A DNA stretch of 64,000 nucleotides from Jiangella alba (GCF_900106035.1 NZ_FNUC01000003.1:2659501-2723500), one strand, 5' to 3'. Positions 41,571 through 50,973 are shown, numbered from the stretch's first letter. A program made the numbers and translations. Notes: generated by a model not told the origin, from the letters alone.

Positions 41571-43523
41571 ATGATCCCCCGCCGACGCTTCCTCCAGGCC
41601 GCCGCCGCCACGGGCGCCGCCGTCAGCCTTCCCGCCGTCTCCGCCCTCCCCGCCTCGGCCGCCACGCGGCCGGCCGAGGGCGCCGTCACCGATCTCGGCC
41701 CGGCCAGCGTGGCCAGTCCGCTGGGCAACGGCGAGTTCGTCGGCGACGTCCTGTACATGGGCTCGCGCGGCCTGGACCCCAACGTCGTCGGCGCCTGGGA
41801 CCTGGGCACCGACAGCATCGCCGAGCATTTCGAGATCACGACGGGCATCGGCATCTGGGCGATGTGCAAGGTCGGCACCGACGTCTACGTCGGCACGCAC
41901 TCGCGCTCCGACCTCTACCGCATCGACACCGTCAGCCGCGAGGTGAGCAAGCTCGCCGAGTACCCCGACCACTTCATCTGGACCATGGCCGCCTCCCCCG
42001 ACGGCAAGATCTACATGGGGATGTCGGAGCCGGGGCGCGTGGTGGAGTACGACCCGGCCACCGGCGTCAGTCGCGACCTGGGCCAGCCCGCGCCCGGCGA
42101 GGCGTACGTGCGCAGCATCCAGGCCGACGACACCTACGTCTACGCCGGCATCGGGTCCAACGCGCACCTCATCGCCATCCACCGGCAGACCGGCGAGAAG
42201 CGTGAACTGCTGCCCGCCGAGCTGCTGGACCGCGACTGGGTGTCCAGCATGAGCATCAGCGACACCCACATCGCCGGCGGGCTCAACTCCACCGCCGAAC
42301 TCGTCGTCCTCGACAAGGCCGACCCCACCAAGTACCGGATCGTCAAGGCGAGCGCCGCGGGCGAGAAGTACACCGTCGCCGTCCTCATCCACGACGGCTG
42401 GGTCTACTTCGCCGGCCGCCCCACCGGGACGGTCTACCGCGTCCCGGTGGACGGCGGGGAGCTGGAGGTCCTGGGCGTACCGTTCCCGGAGGCGCAGACG
42501 GTGCGCCTCCTCGAACACGGCGGGCGGATCTACGGCCTGCAGGACCCCGGCGTCTTCGTCTACGACCCGGCCACGGGCTCGATGGACTACGCCAGCCACG
42601 TCCAGCGCGGCTTCCGCGCCGCCGCCGAGGCGCCGATGTCGGTGCACTCCGACGGCAGGGTCGTCTACGTCGGAGGGAAGAGCGGCGCCGACCTGCACCA
42701 CCTGGCCTCGGGCGAGGTCACCCGGCTGGACATCCCCGGCGAACCGAAGACGGCGATCACCGTCGACGGCACCACCTACCTCGGCATCTACACCCAGGCC
42801 GCGCTCTACGCCCACCGGGCCGGCGACGCCGAGGCCACCCTGCTGTTCCGCACCGGCCACAACCAGGACCGGCCCAAGGACCTGGCCTACGACCGCGCCA
42901 CCGGCCTGATCGCGATGTCCACCCAGCCCGAGCCCGGCCACCCCAACGGCGCGCTGAACCTGTACGACCCCAGGACCGGCAAGCTCGACACCTACCGCCC
43001 GGTCATCGAGCGGCAGACGGTGTTCTCGCTGACCGCCGTCGCCGGGACGCTCTTCCTGGGCACCAGCACGCAGGAAGGCCTCGGCTCGCCGCCGGTCACG
43101 CCCACCGCGAAACTGGCCGCCTTCGACCTGCGCACCAGGACGGTGGCGTGGGAGCTGGAGGTGCTCCCGGGCATCGGCGCCGTCATGGACCTGGCGCACA
43201 CCCCGCGGGCCGTGTACGGCATCACCAACACCGGCGTGCTGTTCGAGTACAGCCTGGTGGAGCGCGCGATCACGCGGACGCTGAAGGTCAGCGAGCGGGG
43301 CGGCGACCTGCTGATCTCCGGGTTCACCGCCTACACCAGCGACGTGAACGCCGTCTACCGGATCGACCTCGTCCCCTTCACGGCGAAGAAGATCGTCGAC
43401 GGCCTCGCGAGCGACTGGTTCGGCGGCGGCTCCCGGCTCAACATCGCGCCCAACGGCCGCGCCCTCTACGCGTTGAAGGAGCGCAACCTGATCAGCGTCG
43501 CGATCCACCCGCGCCTCGGCTGA
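41571..43523 (+). CDS. Tat-exported beta-propeller protein F
   Basis: This 650-aa propeller paralogue is the same length as E, with a twin-arginine leader (PRRRFLQAAAA at about 3-13). Blades include VYVGTHSRSDLYRI, IYMGMSEPGRVVEY and VYAGIGSNAHLIAI, and the shared signature GALNLYDPRTG precedes LFLGTSTQEGLG. The charged and hydrophobic pattern of each blade matches E closely. It is separated from the rest of the locus by the erm-type, Uma2, ABC-F and PPOX genes, but has the same operator. A bidirectional hairpin spans its stop codon. Confidence 0.8.
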   Translation: MIPRRRFLQAAAATGAAVSLPAVSALPASAATRPAEGAVTDLGPASVASPLGNGEFVGDVLYMGSRGLDPNVVGAWDLGTDSIAEHFEITTGIGIWAMCKVGTDVYVGTHSRSDLYRIDTVSREVSKLAEYPDHFIWTMAASPDGKIYMGMSEPGRVVEYDPATGVSRDLGQPAPGEAYVRSIQADDTYVYAGIGSNAHLIAIHRQTGEKRELLPAELLDRDWVSSMSISDTHIAGGLNSTAELVVLDKADPTKYRIVKASAAGEKYTVAVLIHDGWVYFAGRPTGTVYRVPVDGGELEVLGVPFPEAQTVRLLEHGGRIYGLQDPGVFVYDPATGSMDYASHVQRGFRAAAEAPMSVHSDGRVVYVGGKSGADLHHLASGEVTRLDIPGEPKTAITVDGTTYLGIYTQAALYAHRAGDAEATLLFRTGHNQDRPKDLAYDRATGLIAMSTQPEPGHPNGALNLYDPRTGKLDTYRPVIERQTVFSLTAVAGTLFLGTSTQEGLGSPPVTPTAKLAAFDLRTRTVAWELEVLPGIGAVMDLAHTPRAVYGITNTGVLFEYSLVERAITRTLKVSERGGDLLISGFTAYTSDVNAVYRIDLVPFTAKKIVDGLASDWFGGGSRLNIAPNGRALYALKERNLISVAIHPRLG

Positions 43524-43534
43524 GGCGCGGGTGG
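43505..43534. terminator. Bidirectional terminator hairpin after propeller F and aspS
   Basis: A perfect 13-bp stem (CCACCCGCGCCTC and complement) with a 4-nt loop spans the propeller F stop codon and lies between the convergent F and aspS genes. There is no T-run, as is usual for high-GC actinobacterial terminators. Confidence 0.8.
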
Positions 43535-43546
43535 GCCGCGGCCGCG

Positions 43547-45307
43547 TCAGCTCTCCGGCTGCTCCGCGACGGCGTCGATGCCGGCCTCCTTGCGCTGCTG
43601 GGCGGTGATCGGCGCCGGCGCGGCCGTCAGCGGGTCGTAGCCGCCGCCGGTCTTCGGGAACGCGATGACCTCGCGGATGGAGTCGGAGCCGGCCAGCAGC
43701 GCGGTGATGCGGTCCCAGCCGAACGCGATGCCGCCGTGCGGCGGGGCGCCGTACTTGAACGCGTCGAGCAGGAAGCCGAACTTCTCCTGCGCCTCGTCCG
43801 GGCTCAGGCCCATGACCTGGAAGACCCGCTCCTGGACGTCGCGGCGGTGGATACGGATCGACCCGCCGCCGATCTCGTTGCCGTTGCAGACAATGTCGTA
43901 GGCATAGGCCAGCGCGCTGCCGGGGTCGGTGTCGAAGGTGTCGATCGACTCGGGCTTCGGCGACGTGAACGCGTGGTGGACGGCGGTCCAGGCGCCGGAG
44001 CCGACGGCGACGTCGTCGGTCTCGGCGACCGGCTCGAACAGCGGGGAGTCGACCACCCAGGTGAACGCCCACGCGTTCTCGTCGATGAGCCCCGCGCGCC
44101 GGCCGATCTCGAGCCGGGCAGCGCCGAGCAGCGCCTGCGAGGCGCGCCGGGCGCCGGCGGCGAAGAACACGGCGTCGCCCGGCACCGCGCCGACCAGTTT
44201 CGGCAGGCCCGCCTTCTCGTCCTCGGAGAGGTTCTTCGCGACCGGGCCGGACAGCTCGCCGTCGGCCCCGACCAGCACGTACGCCAGGCCGCGGGCGCCG
44301 CGCGCCTTCGCCCAGTCCTGCCAGCCGTCGAGCTCCTTGCGGCTCTGCGACGCACCGCCCGGGTGCACGACGGCGCCGACGTAGGCCGCCTGGAAGACGC
44401 GGAACGAGGTGTTCGCGAAGTGCTCGGTGACCTCGGTCAGTTCCTGCCCGAACCGCAGGTCGGGCTTGTCGGAGCCGAAGCGGTCCATGGCGTCGCGGTA
44501 GGTCATGCGCGGGATCGGCGTGCTGATCTCGTGGCCCACCAGCGCCCACAGCGCCGCCAGCACCCGCTCGGCCAGCGCGATGACGTCGTCCTGCTCGACG
44601 AAGCTCATCTCGATGTCGAGCTGGGTGAACTCGGGCTGGCGGTCGGCGCGGAAGTCCTCGTCGCGGTAGCAGCGGGCGATCTGGAAGTACCGCTCCAGCC
44701 CGGCCACCATGAGCAGCTGCTTGAACAGCTGCGGCGACTGCGGCAGCGCGTACCAGGACCCCGGCCGCAACCGGGCCGGCACCAGGAAGTCGCGCGCCCC
44801 CTCGGGCGTCGAACGGGTCAGCGTCGGCGTCTCGACCTCGACGAAGTCCTCGGCCAGCAGGACGTCGCGGGCGGCCCTGTTGACCGCGCTGCGCAGGCGG
44901 ATGGCGGCGGCCGGGCCGGACCGGCGCAGGTCGAGGTAGCGGTACTTCAGCCGCACCTCCTCGCCGACGTCGACGTGGTCGTCGATCTGGAACGGCAGCG
45001 GCTCGGCCTCGCTGAGCACCCGGACGTCGTCGGCGACGACCTCGATCTCGCCGGTGGGCAGGTTCGGGTTCTCGTTGCCGTCAGGACGGCGGCCGACCTG
45101 ACCCGTCACCTGCACGCAGAACTCGTTGCGCAGCCCGTGCGCCACCGCCTCGTCGCGCACCACGACCTGCGCCACCCCGGACGCGTCGCGCAGATCCAGG
45201 AACGCCACTCCCCCGTGATCGCGGCGGCGGGCCACCCAGCCGGTGAGGGTGACGGTCTGGCCGGCGTGGCCGGCACGCAGCGTGCCGGCCTCGTGGGTGC
45301 GGAGCAC
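43547..45307 (-). CDS. aspS: Aspartate--tRNA ligase
   Basis: This 586-aa class II synthetase has an N-terminal OB fold ([21 protein letters not shown]), motif 2 in [20 protein letters not shown], a bacterial GAD insertion domain in the middle, and motif 3 [10 protein letters not shown] near the C-terminus. The start is GTG at 45307. Many actinobacteria use a non-discriminating AspRS that also charges tRNA-Asn; I cannot tell here. It is a core gene. Confidence 0.97.
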   Translation of the reverse strand: MLRTHEAGTLRAGHAGQTVTLTGWVARRRDHGGVAFLDLRDASGVAQVVVRDEAVAHGLRNEFCVQVTGQVGRRPDGNENPNLPTGEIEVVADDVRVLSEAEPLPFQIDDHVDVGEEVRLKYRYLDLRRSGPAAAIRLRSAVNRAARDVLLAEDFVEVETPTLTRSTPEGARDFLVPARLRPGSWYALPQSPQLFKQLLMVAGLERYFQIARCYRDEDFRADRQPEFTQLDIEMSFVEQDDVIALAERVLAALWALVGHEISTPIPRMTYRDAMDRFGSDKPDLRFGQELTEVTEHFANTSFRVFQAAYVGAVVHPGGASQSRKELDGWQDWAKARGARGLAYVLVGADGELSGPVAKNLSEDEKAGLPKLVGAVPGDAVFFAAGARRASQALLGAARLEIGRRAGLIDENAWAFTWVVDSPLFEPVAETDDVAVGSGAWTAVHHAFTSPKPESIDTFDTDPGSALAYAYDIVCNGNEIGGGSIRIHRRDVQERVFQVMGLSPDEAQEKFGFLLDAFKYGAPPHGGIAFGWDRITALLAGSDSIREVIAFPKTGGGYDPLTAAPAPITAQQRKEAGIDAVAEQPES

Positions 45308-45387
45308 GGATGGTCCTCTCGGGGTCGTTGTGCTGACCCCGCGATCCTACGTAACGCGCCGTGCGGACGGCGAGGCGATTCCCCCGG

Positions 45388-46914
45388 TCAGAACAGCGCG
45401 TCCTGCCCGGGCTCGGCCGGCGCCGGCTCCGGTGTGAGCCGCGGGCCCCACCGCTTGCCGTGCAGCGGCCGCCGCCGGTCGTCGAGCGTGCCGTCGGCCG
45501 GTTCGTCGTCGGCGCGAAGCCGGTGCCGGCGCAGGTGCGGCTCGACCCGGGCGCGCAGCCAGTCGCGGTAGCGCTGGTGGGAGTACGAACCGCCGTGGTA
45601 GAGCCGCTGGTACAGCGGCAGGAGGTCGGGCCGGGTGGACTCGAGCCAGCCCAGGTACCACTCCCGCGCACCCGGCCGCAGGTGCAGCGGGATGTGGCTG
45701 ATGCCGGTGGCGCCGGCCTCGGCGACGGCCGCGACCAGGGCGGACAGCTGCTCCTCGGAGTCGGTCAGCCCGGGCAGGATCGGCGCCAGCAGGACGGTGC
45801 ACGGCAGCCCGGCCGCCCGGACGGCCCGGATGAGGTCGAGCCGCGCCTTCGGCGTCGGGGTGCCCGGCTCGACGGAGCGGTGCAGGGTCTCGTCGAGCAG
45901 CGCCAGCGACACCCCGATGCCGACCGGGACGTCCTCGGCGACGCGCCGCAGCAGCGGGAGGTCGCGGCGCAGCAGCGTGCCCTTCGTCAGGATGCTGAAC
46001 GGCGTGCCGGACCCGGCCAGTGCCTCGATGATGCCGGGCATCAGCCGGTAGCGGCCCTCCGCGCGCTGGTACGGGTCGGTGTTGGTGCCCATGGCGACGT
46101 GCTCGCGCGCCCACGTGCGCCGGGTGACCTCGCGCCGCAGCACGTCGGCGACGTTGATCTTGACGATGACCTGCCGGTCGAAGTCGGCGCCGGCGTCGAG
46201 GTCGAGGTAGGTGTGGGTGTTGCGGGCGAAGCAGTTGTGGCTGACGACGCCGTGCGCGATGAAGTCGCCGGTACCGGTGGTGAGGTCGAACATCGGCAGC
46301 TCGACATCCATGGCCCGCACGTAGCTGACCGCCAGCGCGGCGCCGGGCCGGACCGCCGCGCCGACGACGCTGCGGCGCAGGCCCATCAGGCGGTCGCGGG
46401 TGGTGAGGTGCGGCCGCTCCGGCTCGTCGTCGCCGCCCGGAGCGACGTGCTTCCACCCGTCGGCCGTCAGGAACCGGTGGTCGCCGCTCGCGACGATGGA
46501 CGTGCCGCCGTCGAGCTCGACCCGGAACGCCGGCTTCGACGTGCGCCAGTGGTCGAGCACGCGGGTGCGCACCAGCCGGCGGCTCTGCCCCTCGTGGCGG
46601 GTGCCGAGCACGTGGTCGCCCGGCCGGACCCGGGCCAGCGGGATCGTGGAGCCGTCAGCCATGCTGATGGGCGCGTAGCCGGACAGGCAGTACGTGCACG
46701 CGTGGCTGCAGCCGCGGTACGGGTTGACCGTCCACCGGAACGGCACGTGCGACGCCGCCGGCACCTTGTTCAGCGCCGACTTCGACGTGATCTCGTGGAA
46801 CGTGATGCCCTCGAACTCGGGCGTGCGCACGCTGCGGACCAGCCCGGCGATGCGCTGCAACCCCGGCAGCGCGCCGCCGTCAGCCACCGCAAGCTCCTGA
46901 CCGTCCCAGCGCAC
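45388..46914 (-). CDS. Rv2578c-type radical SAM protein with in-frame mini-intein
   Basis: This 508-aa protein is an about 356-aa radical SAM enzyme interrupted by a 152-aa intein. The N-extein ends RGCSHACTY with two of the three Fe-S cysteines of CxxxCxxC. The intein (about residues 76-227) begins CLSGYAPI and ends VVSHN, and the C-extein resumes CFARNTHTYLD. Splicing restores CSHACTYC exactly, so the +1 residue of the C-extein is the third cluster cysteine. The family resembles Rv2578c and SplB-like proteins; its reaction is unknown. I chose GTG at 46914 because the SOS box (46923-46937) would otherwise lie in the gene; a GTG at 46932 is possible. The GNAT gene lies upstream. Confidence 0.88.
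   Translation of the reverse strand: MRWDGQELAVADGGALPGLQRIAGLVRSVRTPEFEGITFHEITSKSALNKVPAASHVPFRWTVNPYRGCSHACTYCLSGYAPISMADGSTIPLARVRPGDHVLGTRHEGQSRRLVRTRVLDHWRTSKPAFRVELDGGTSIVASGDHRFLTADGWKHVAPGGDDEPERPHLTTRDRLMGLRRSVVGAAVRPGAALAVSYVRAMDVELPMFDLTTGTGDFIAHGVVSHNCFARNTHTYLDLDAGADFDRQVIVKINVADVLRREVTRRTWAREHVAMGTNTDPYQRAEGRYRLMPGIIEALAGSGTPFSILTKGTLLRRDLPLLRRVAEDVPVGIGVSLALLDETLHRSVEPGTPTPKARLDLIRAVRAAGLPCTVLLAPILPGLTDSEEQLSALVAAVAEAGATGISHIPLHLRPGAREWYLGWLESTRPDLLPLYQRLYHGGSYSHQRYRDWLRARVEPHLRRHRLRADDEPADGTLDDRRRPLHGKRWGPRLTPEPAPAEPGQDALF
46234..46689 (-). other. Mini-intein (152 codons) within the radical SAM gene
   Basis: The segment starts with Cys (CLSGYAPISMADGS, block A), has block B with ASGDHRFLTADGW, block F with MFDLTTGTGDFIAHGV and ends VSHN just before Cys+1. 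It has no LAGLIDADG motif, so the homing endonuclease is lost. The insertion is immediately before the third [4Fe-4S] cysteine, so unspliced protein cannot bind the cluster. Confidence 0.9.
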
Positions 46915-46922
46915 CCGTCCAT

Positions 46923-46937
46923 TCGAACACACGTTCG
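46923..46937. promoter_or_regulatory. LexA/SOS box upstream of radical SAM gene
   Basis: TCGAACACACGTTCG contains CGAAC-N4-GTTCG, the actinobacterial LexA site. It lies 8 nt before the chosen GTG of the radical SAM gene, so that gene is likely induced by DNA damage. As I recall, Rv2578c is reported in the mycobacterial LexA regulon. Confidence 0.8.
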
Positions 46938-46951
46938 GACGGGTGGCAAGT

Positions 46952-47599
46952 TCAGGTCTCGACCCCCAGCAGCGGCAGGCACGGCGCCAGCCCCTCGATC
47001 GTCGCGTCGACCCTCCGGTGCTCGTCCCACGCCCGCCGGGTCAGCAGGAACCGCTGCTCGGGGGCCAGCTTCCCCCTGGAGATGCCGCGGCTGGTGCCGT
47101 TCTCGGCGTACCCGAGCTTGCGCGACACCCGCAGCGACGCATGGTTGTCCAGATACCCGACCGACACCGCCTCGTCGGCGCCCAGCCCGGCGAAGGCCAG
47201 GTGCAGCATGGCCGCGCGCATCTCGGTGCCGATGCCCTGCCCGTGGTGGCGCAGGCCGAGCCAGGACTCGGACTGCACCTGCCGCCGGACGCCGAAGTCG
47301 TCGGCCTCGATCTCCTGCACGCCGACGGGCCGCCCGTCCAGGAAGACGACCAGGTTCAGCGCCCACGCGTCCGGCTTCAGCTCTGCCAGCGTCGACCAGT
47401 GGCGCTGGATGACCCGGCGGGCGCGGTCGGCGGGCGGCAGCTCGGACCACGGGTTCCCGAACGGCATGAGGTCGGGCCCGTGGATGCCGTGCATGGCCAG
47501 GTCGGCGAGGTCGGACAGTTCCTCCGGTGCAGGCAGCCGCAACTCCAGCCGAGGGGTGCGCACCCGGAGACCGAAGACCGGGAAGTGATCGATCAGCAT
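46952..47599 (-). CDS. GNAT-family N-acetyltransferase
   Basis: This 215-aa RimJ/RimL-type acetyltransferase starts LIDHFPVFGLRVRTPRLELRLP. The acetyl-CoA loop is SWLGLRHHGQGIGTEMRAAML (Q/RxxGxG type, about 118-130) and the C-terminal part has SVGYLDNHASLRVSRKLGY. Natural substrates are ribosomal-protein or small-molecule amines. The ATG at 47599 is at the edge of the repeat element. It lies 5' of the radical SAM gene on the same strand, with the SOS box between them. Confidence 0.9.
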   Translation of the reverse strand: MLIDHFPVFGLRVRTPRLELRLPAPEELSDLADLAMHGIHGPDLMPFGNPWSELPPADRARRVIQRHWSTLAELKPDAWALNLVVFLDGRPVGVQEIEADDFGVRRQVQSESWLGLRHHGQGIGTEMRAAMLHLAFAGLGADEAVSVGYLDNHASLRVSRKLGYAENGTSRGISRGKLAPEQRFLLTRRAWDEHRRVDATIEGLAPCLPLLGVET

Positions 47600-47711
47600 C
47601 GGCCACAGTGTGGTCGGCGGACCCGGGCGTGCGCCAGGCAATTTTCGCCGGCTCGCCGCGTTCGTTGGGTTGGTCGTGGGCCGGGTTCGGTGGGTTGGGG
47701 TCGCGTTGGCC
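47600..47711. other. Intergenic GT-rich sequence before repeat element
   Basis: No gene is supported. The sequence is rich in GTTGG/GGGTTCG words (for example GTTCGTTGGGTTGG), a low-complexity lead-in to the structured repeat element. Confidence 0.4.
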
Positions 47712-48059
47712 GGGCTCGCGTTGGCTGGGTTCGTACCGTTGGCCAACCCCCTGCTGCTCTCCATTGTCGGGGGCGCGGGTGGCCGCCTCAAGCGGACCTC
47801 GTGCTTGGGCGCTTCGCGCGTCGGAGGACCGCTTGACCCGGCCACCCGCGCCCCCGTTCAAGCAGCGTCAGGGGGCCGGCCGGACAATGGGCCCGGCTTC
47901 CCTGTTCGCTGTGCTCCTGGTCCGCTGGCCGCTCACTGGCCGTGGGTGGTGTTCTTGGCTACCGGCTGCGCTGTGGGTTGCTGTTCGCTGGCCGCTGCCT
48001 GGCCCATGATCATCCACCTTCTGTGCTGCTATCACGGCCCAAAAAGTGGGTGATCATGG
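47712..48059 (+). repeat. Structured repeat element, copy 1
   Basis: Copy 1 of an about 345-bp element repeated in reverse at 62292-62627. A large folded part uses a perfect 16-bp stem (47769-47784 with 47840-47855) plus outer and inner stems (CCCCCTGCTGCT with AGCAGCGTCAGGGGG; TCAAGCGG with CCGCTTGA). Then come CTACCGGCT and a terminal palindrome (CCATGATCATCCAC 48004-48017, with GTGGGTGATCATGG 48046-48059). No gene is supported here. Confidence 0.85.
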
Positions 48060-48361
48060 TGCGGGTCCGGGGGACGGTCGCTGAGCGGCAGACCGAGGAC
48101 CCGCGACGTGGCCTGGAATCGGGTCGGCTCGACGACGATGACGACGGCGCTGCGCAAGCGTCGCGTGGTGGTAGGTCGACCCCTCCCGGCCCGGGTGGGG
48201 CCCACCCTACGGGCGGGCACCGACAACGTCGCGCCGCAGACGCCGCGCCGCAGACGCCGCGCCGCAGACGTCGCGCCGCAGACGCCGCGCCCGCCAATCG
48301 CACGCCGCCAGCGGCCGTGCGCTGCACGAGGTGCCGTCGGCCGGCTGCCGTCGGGTCCGTT
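48060..48361. other. Non-coding tail beyond repeat element
   Basis: No gene is supported between the element and the methyltransferase stop. The stretch holds the tandem 14-mers at 48227-48290 and otherwise unremarkable GC-rich sequence. Confidence 0.4.
48227..48290. repeat. Tandem 14-bp repeat, about 4.6 copies
   Basis: CGYCGCGCCGCAGA is repeated four times in direct succession (48227-48282), followed by an 8-nt partial copy, with only a C/T alternation at position 3. It lies in the gene-free stretch before the methyltransferase 3' end. Confidence 0.85.
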
Positions 48362-48952
48362 TCAGGCCGGCGCGGACCACGTCAGGGAGTAGCGGAACAG
48401 CGGCCACCGCCGCCAGCGCACACCCGGCAGCGTCGCCGTGGCGATGTGGCGCACCTCGGCGTACGTGTGCGGAAACGCCATGACCACCGGCGCGGAGTGC
48501 TGCCAGAAGCCACGAGTCCGGGCGAGCACCCGGTGCTGGACCGCCCCGACGACGTCCATGGCGAGGTCCGCCGGACCGGCGCTGTCAGCGCACCCGATCA
48601 CGACCAGCACGCCGCCCGGCGCGGTCAGCTCGGCCAGCCGGCGCAGGGCCGCGCCGAGGTCGGGCAGGTGGTGCACGGTGGCGATGGACGCGACGATGTC
48701 GAAGGAGGCGGGTGGGAGTGGGTGCGTCAGCACGTCACCCGCCACCCAGTCGACGTCCGGGCGCGTCCGCCGGGCGCGGGCCAGCACGGCGGCATCGAGG
48801 TCGATGGCCGTCACGCGCGGCACCCGGTCGCGCAGGTCGGCGGCGAGCAGGCCGTCGCCGGTTCCGACGTCGAGTGCCGTGCGTGCGCCGGCCGGAACCG
48901 CGTCCAGCACCACCCGATGATGGTGCGTGTTGTGGTTCCAGCCGCCGCCCAC
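48362..48952 (-). CDS. Class I SAM-dependent methyltransferase
   Basis: This 196-aa enzyme has motif I ALDVGTGDGLL (about residue 28), VTAIDLDAAVL, FDIVASIATVHHLPD and the post-motif strand LTAPGGVLVVIG. It probably acts on a small molecule or on a lipid; no acceptor motif is seen. The GTG start at 48952 shares one base with the hisS stop, so it is coupled to hisS despite an unrelated function. Confidence 0.88.
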   Translation of the reverse strand: MGGGWNHNTHHHRVVLDAVPAGARTALDVGTGDGLLAADLRDRVPRVTAIDLDAAVLARARRTRPDVDWVAGDVLTHPLPPASFDIVASIATVHHLPDLGAALRRLAELTAPGGVLVVIGCADSAGPADLAMDVVGAVQHRVLARTRGFWQHSAPVVMAFPHTYAEVRHIATATLPGVRWRRWPLFRYSLTWSAPA

Positions 48953-50214
48953 TACACGAGCCGTTTGAGGTGGGTGACCAGCCCGTTCACCGAGACCGCC
49001 TGCTGGTCGCCGGTGGCGAGGTCCTTGACCTGGGCCACGCCCTCGGCGAGGTCGCGCTCCCCCACGACGACGGCGTACTTGGCGCCGCTGCGGTCGGCCG
49101 CCTTCATGGCGCCCTTGAGGCCGCGGCCGCCGGTGGCGAGGTCGGCCGCGACGCCCTCGCGGCGCAGCGAGGTCACCAGGGCGAACGCCCACGCCGCGGC
49201 GTCCTCGCCGAGCGGCACGGCGAAGACGTCGACCGAGGAGGAGCCGGGCAGCGGCAGCCCTTCGGCCTCCATGGCCAGCAGCGTGCGGTCGGCGCCGAGC
49301 GCCCAGCCGACGCCCGGCAGGGAGGGGCCGCCGATCAGCTCGGACAGGCCGTCGTAACGACCACCGCCGCCGACGGCCGACTGCGCGCCGAGGCCGTCGT
49401 GGACGAACTCGAACAGGGTGCGGGTGTAGTAGTCGAGGCCGCGCACCAGCCGCGGGTCGTCCTCGAACTCGACGCCGGCCGAGGTGAGCAGGGCGCGGAC
49501 GGTGTCGTGGTAGGCGCGGTCGGACGGCGACAGGAAGTCGGTGATCAGCGGGGCCGACGCCAGCGCCTTCTGGATCTCCGGCCGCTTGTCGTCGAGCACC
49601 CGCAGCGGGTTGACCTCCACCCGCCGCGCGGTGTCGTCGTCGAGGTCGAGGCCGCGCAGGTACTCCTGCAACGCCGCCCGGTAGGCCGGACGCGACTCGT
49701 GCGAGCCGAGCGAGTTCAGCAGCACCCGCACGCCGGTGAGCCCGAGCGCGCGGTAGGCGTCGACGGCGAGGACGATCAGCTCGGCGTCGCTGGCGGCGTC
49801 CTCGGTGCCCAGGATCTCGGCGCCGACCTGCGAGAAGTGCCGGTACCGGCCCTTCTGCGGCCGCTCGTAGCGGTAGTACGACCCCGAGTACCAGAGCTTC
49901 ACCGGCAGCGCGCCGCGGTGCAGGTTGTTCTCGAGGACGGCGCGCAGCACCGGCGCCGTCCCCTCCGGCCGCAGTGTGACGTCGTCGCCGCCGCGGGTGG
50001 TGAAGGAGTACATCTCCTTGGTGACGATGTCCGTCGACTCGCCGACGCCGCGGGCGAACAGCGTGGTCTCCTCGAAGGTGGGCGTCTCGACGTAGCCGTA
50101 GCCGGCCGTGCGCAGCGGCGCGGCCAGGGCGTCGCGGACGGCGAGCATGGCCTCGCCGCGCGGCGGCACGAGGTCGAAGGTGCCCTTCGGGGCACGGAAG
50201 GCAGGTGCGTTCAC
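48952..50214 (-). CDS. hisS: Histidine--tRNA ligase
   Basis: This 420-aa class II synthetase starts [18 protein letters not shown]. It has motif 2 in [19 protein letters not shown], the HisA motif [12 protein letters not shown], motif 3 [12 protein letters not shown] and the anticodon-binding domain at the C-terminus ([10 protein letters not shown]...[14 protein letters not shown]). It starts with GTG at 50214, 4 nt after the stop of the metallohydrolase gene. Core gene with normal length and context. Confidence 0.97.
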   Translation of the reverse strand: MNAPAFRAPKGTFDLVPPRGEAMLAVRDALAAPLRTAGYGYVETPTFEETTLFARGVGESTDIVTKEMYSFTTRGGDDVTLRPEGTAPVLRAVLENNLHRGALPVKLWYSGSYYRYERPQKGRYRHFSQVGAEILGTEDAASDAELIVLAVDAYRALGLTGVRVLLNSLGSHESRPAYRAALQEYLRGLDLDDDTARRVEVNPLRVLDDKRPEIQKALASAPLITDFLSPSDRAYHDTVRALLTSAGVEFEDDPRLVRGLDYYTRTLFEFVHDGLGAQSAVGGGGRYDGLSELIGGPSLPGVGWALGADRTLLAMEAEGLPLPGSSSVDVFAVPLGEDAAAWAFALVTSLRREGVAADLATGGRGLKGAMKAADRSGAKYAVVVGERDLAEGVAQVKDLATGDQQAVSVNGLVTHLKRLV

Positions 50215-50218
50215 GTCT

Positions 50219-50875
50219 CTACAGTCCTCGCAGGTACGGGTTGGATGCGCGTTCCCGGTCGAGGGTCGACGCCGGGCCGTGGCCGGGCCGGACGATGGTG
50301 AGCCCGGGCAGCTCGTCGTCCGACGCGAGCCGGGTCAGCGTGGCGCGCATGAGCGCGTCGTCGCCGCCAGGCAGGTCGGTGCGGCCCACGGTGCCCGCGA
50401 ACAGGACGTCCCCGGTGAGGACGACGCCGTCGGCGGGCGCGTGGTAGAGCGTCGACCCCTCGGTATGGCCCGGGGCGTGGATCGCGCGCAGCCCGACGCC
50501 GGCGAGGTCCAGCTCGGTGTCGGCGCCGTCGAACGTGCGGACGTCGGACGGCGGCGTCCATGCGGCGCCGAACTGGGCGAACTGCGCCGACAGCTGCGGC
50601 CCGAGCGAGCCGAGCGGGTCGGCCAGCCGGTACGCGTCGCGCTCGTGCAGGTGGACGGGGAGGCCGGGCAGCTCGGTCAGCCCGTGCGTGTGGTCGAGGT
50701 GACCGTGGGTGACGAGGACGGCGACCGGCGTCAGCTCGTGCTCCGCGAGCACCTTCGCCAGCTGCTCGCCGACCCCGATGCCGGGGTCGACGACGACGCA
50801 CTCGCGGCCGGCCGCGGCCGCCACGACGTAGCAGTTGGTGCCCAGCACGGGGGCGACGACGGTGAGCAGGAGCAC
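50219..50875 (-). CDS. MBL-fold metallohydrolase, glyoxalase II-like
   Basis: This 218-aa zinc hydrolase has the [10 protein letters not shown] signature (HxHxDH), a further His in HAPGHTEGS, the metal-bridging Asp in LTGDVLFAG and the last His in VRPGHGP. The family hydrolyses thioesters such as S-lactoylglutathione or mycothiol analogues. The start is GTG at 50875. The position before hisS matches the actinobacterial core order (Rv2581c-type). Confidence 0.93.
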   Translation of the reverse strand: MLLLTVVAPVLGTNCYVVAAAAGRECVVVDPGIGVGEQLAKVLAEHELTPVAVLVTHGHLDHTHGLTELPGLPVHLHERDAYRLADPLGSLGPQLSAQFAQFGAAWTPPSDVRTFDGADTELDLAGVGLRAIHAPGHTEGSTLYHAPADGVVLTGDVLFAGTVGRTDLPGGDDALMRATLTRLASDDELPGLTIVRPGHGPASTLDRERASNPYLRGL

Positions 50876-50942
50876 CCACGCAGGTTACCGGCGGGCCACT
50901 CATCGCCGCGAACTCGTTACCTGATTCCCGTCGTGTACTGCC

Positions 50943-50973
50943 TAGACTGTCTCCGCGTACCACAGACGCGGAG
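50943..50973 (+). promoter_or_regulatory. Promoter -10 and 5' leader hairpin of cyclophilin gene
   Basis: TAGACT (50943-50948) is a good -10. A perfect 8-bp stem (CTCCGCGT 50951-50958 and ACGCGGAG 50966-50973) starts 2 nt later, so the transcript would begin at or near a hairpin. The distance to the GTG at 51027 gives a leader of about 70-75 nt. Confidence 0.45.

Noticed and set aside
9607-43523. Propeller proteins as PQQ-dependent dehydrogenases
   Set aside because: There are no CxxCH haem motifs and no recognisable quinoprotein catalytic residues; the repeats only share the propeller fold style.
48227-48290. Tandem repeat as possible CRISPR
   Set aside because: The unit is 14 bp with no spacers, and no cas-like gene is near.
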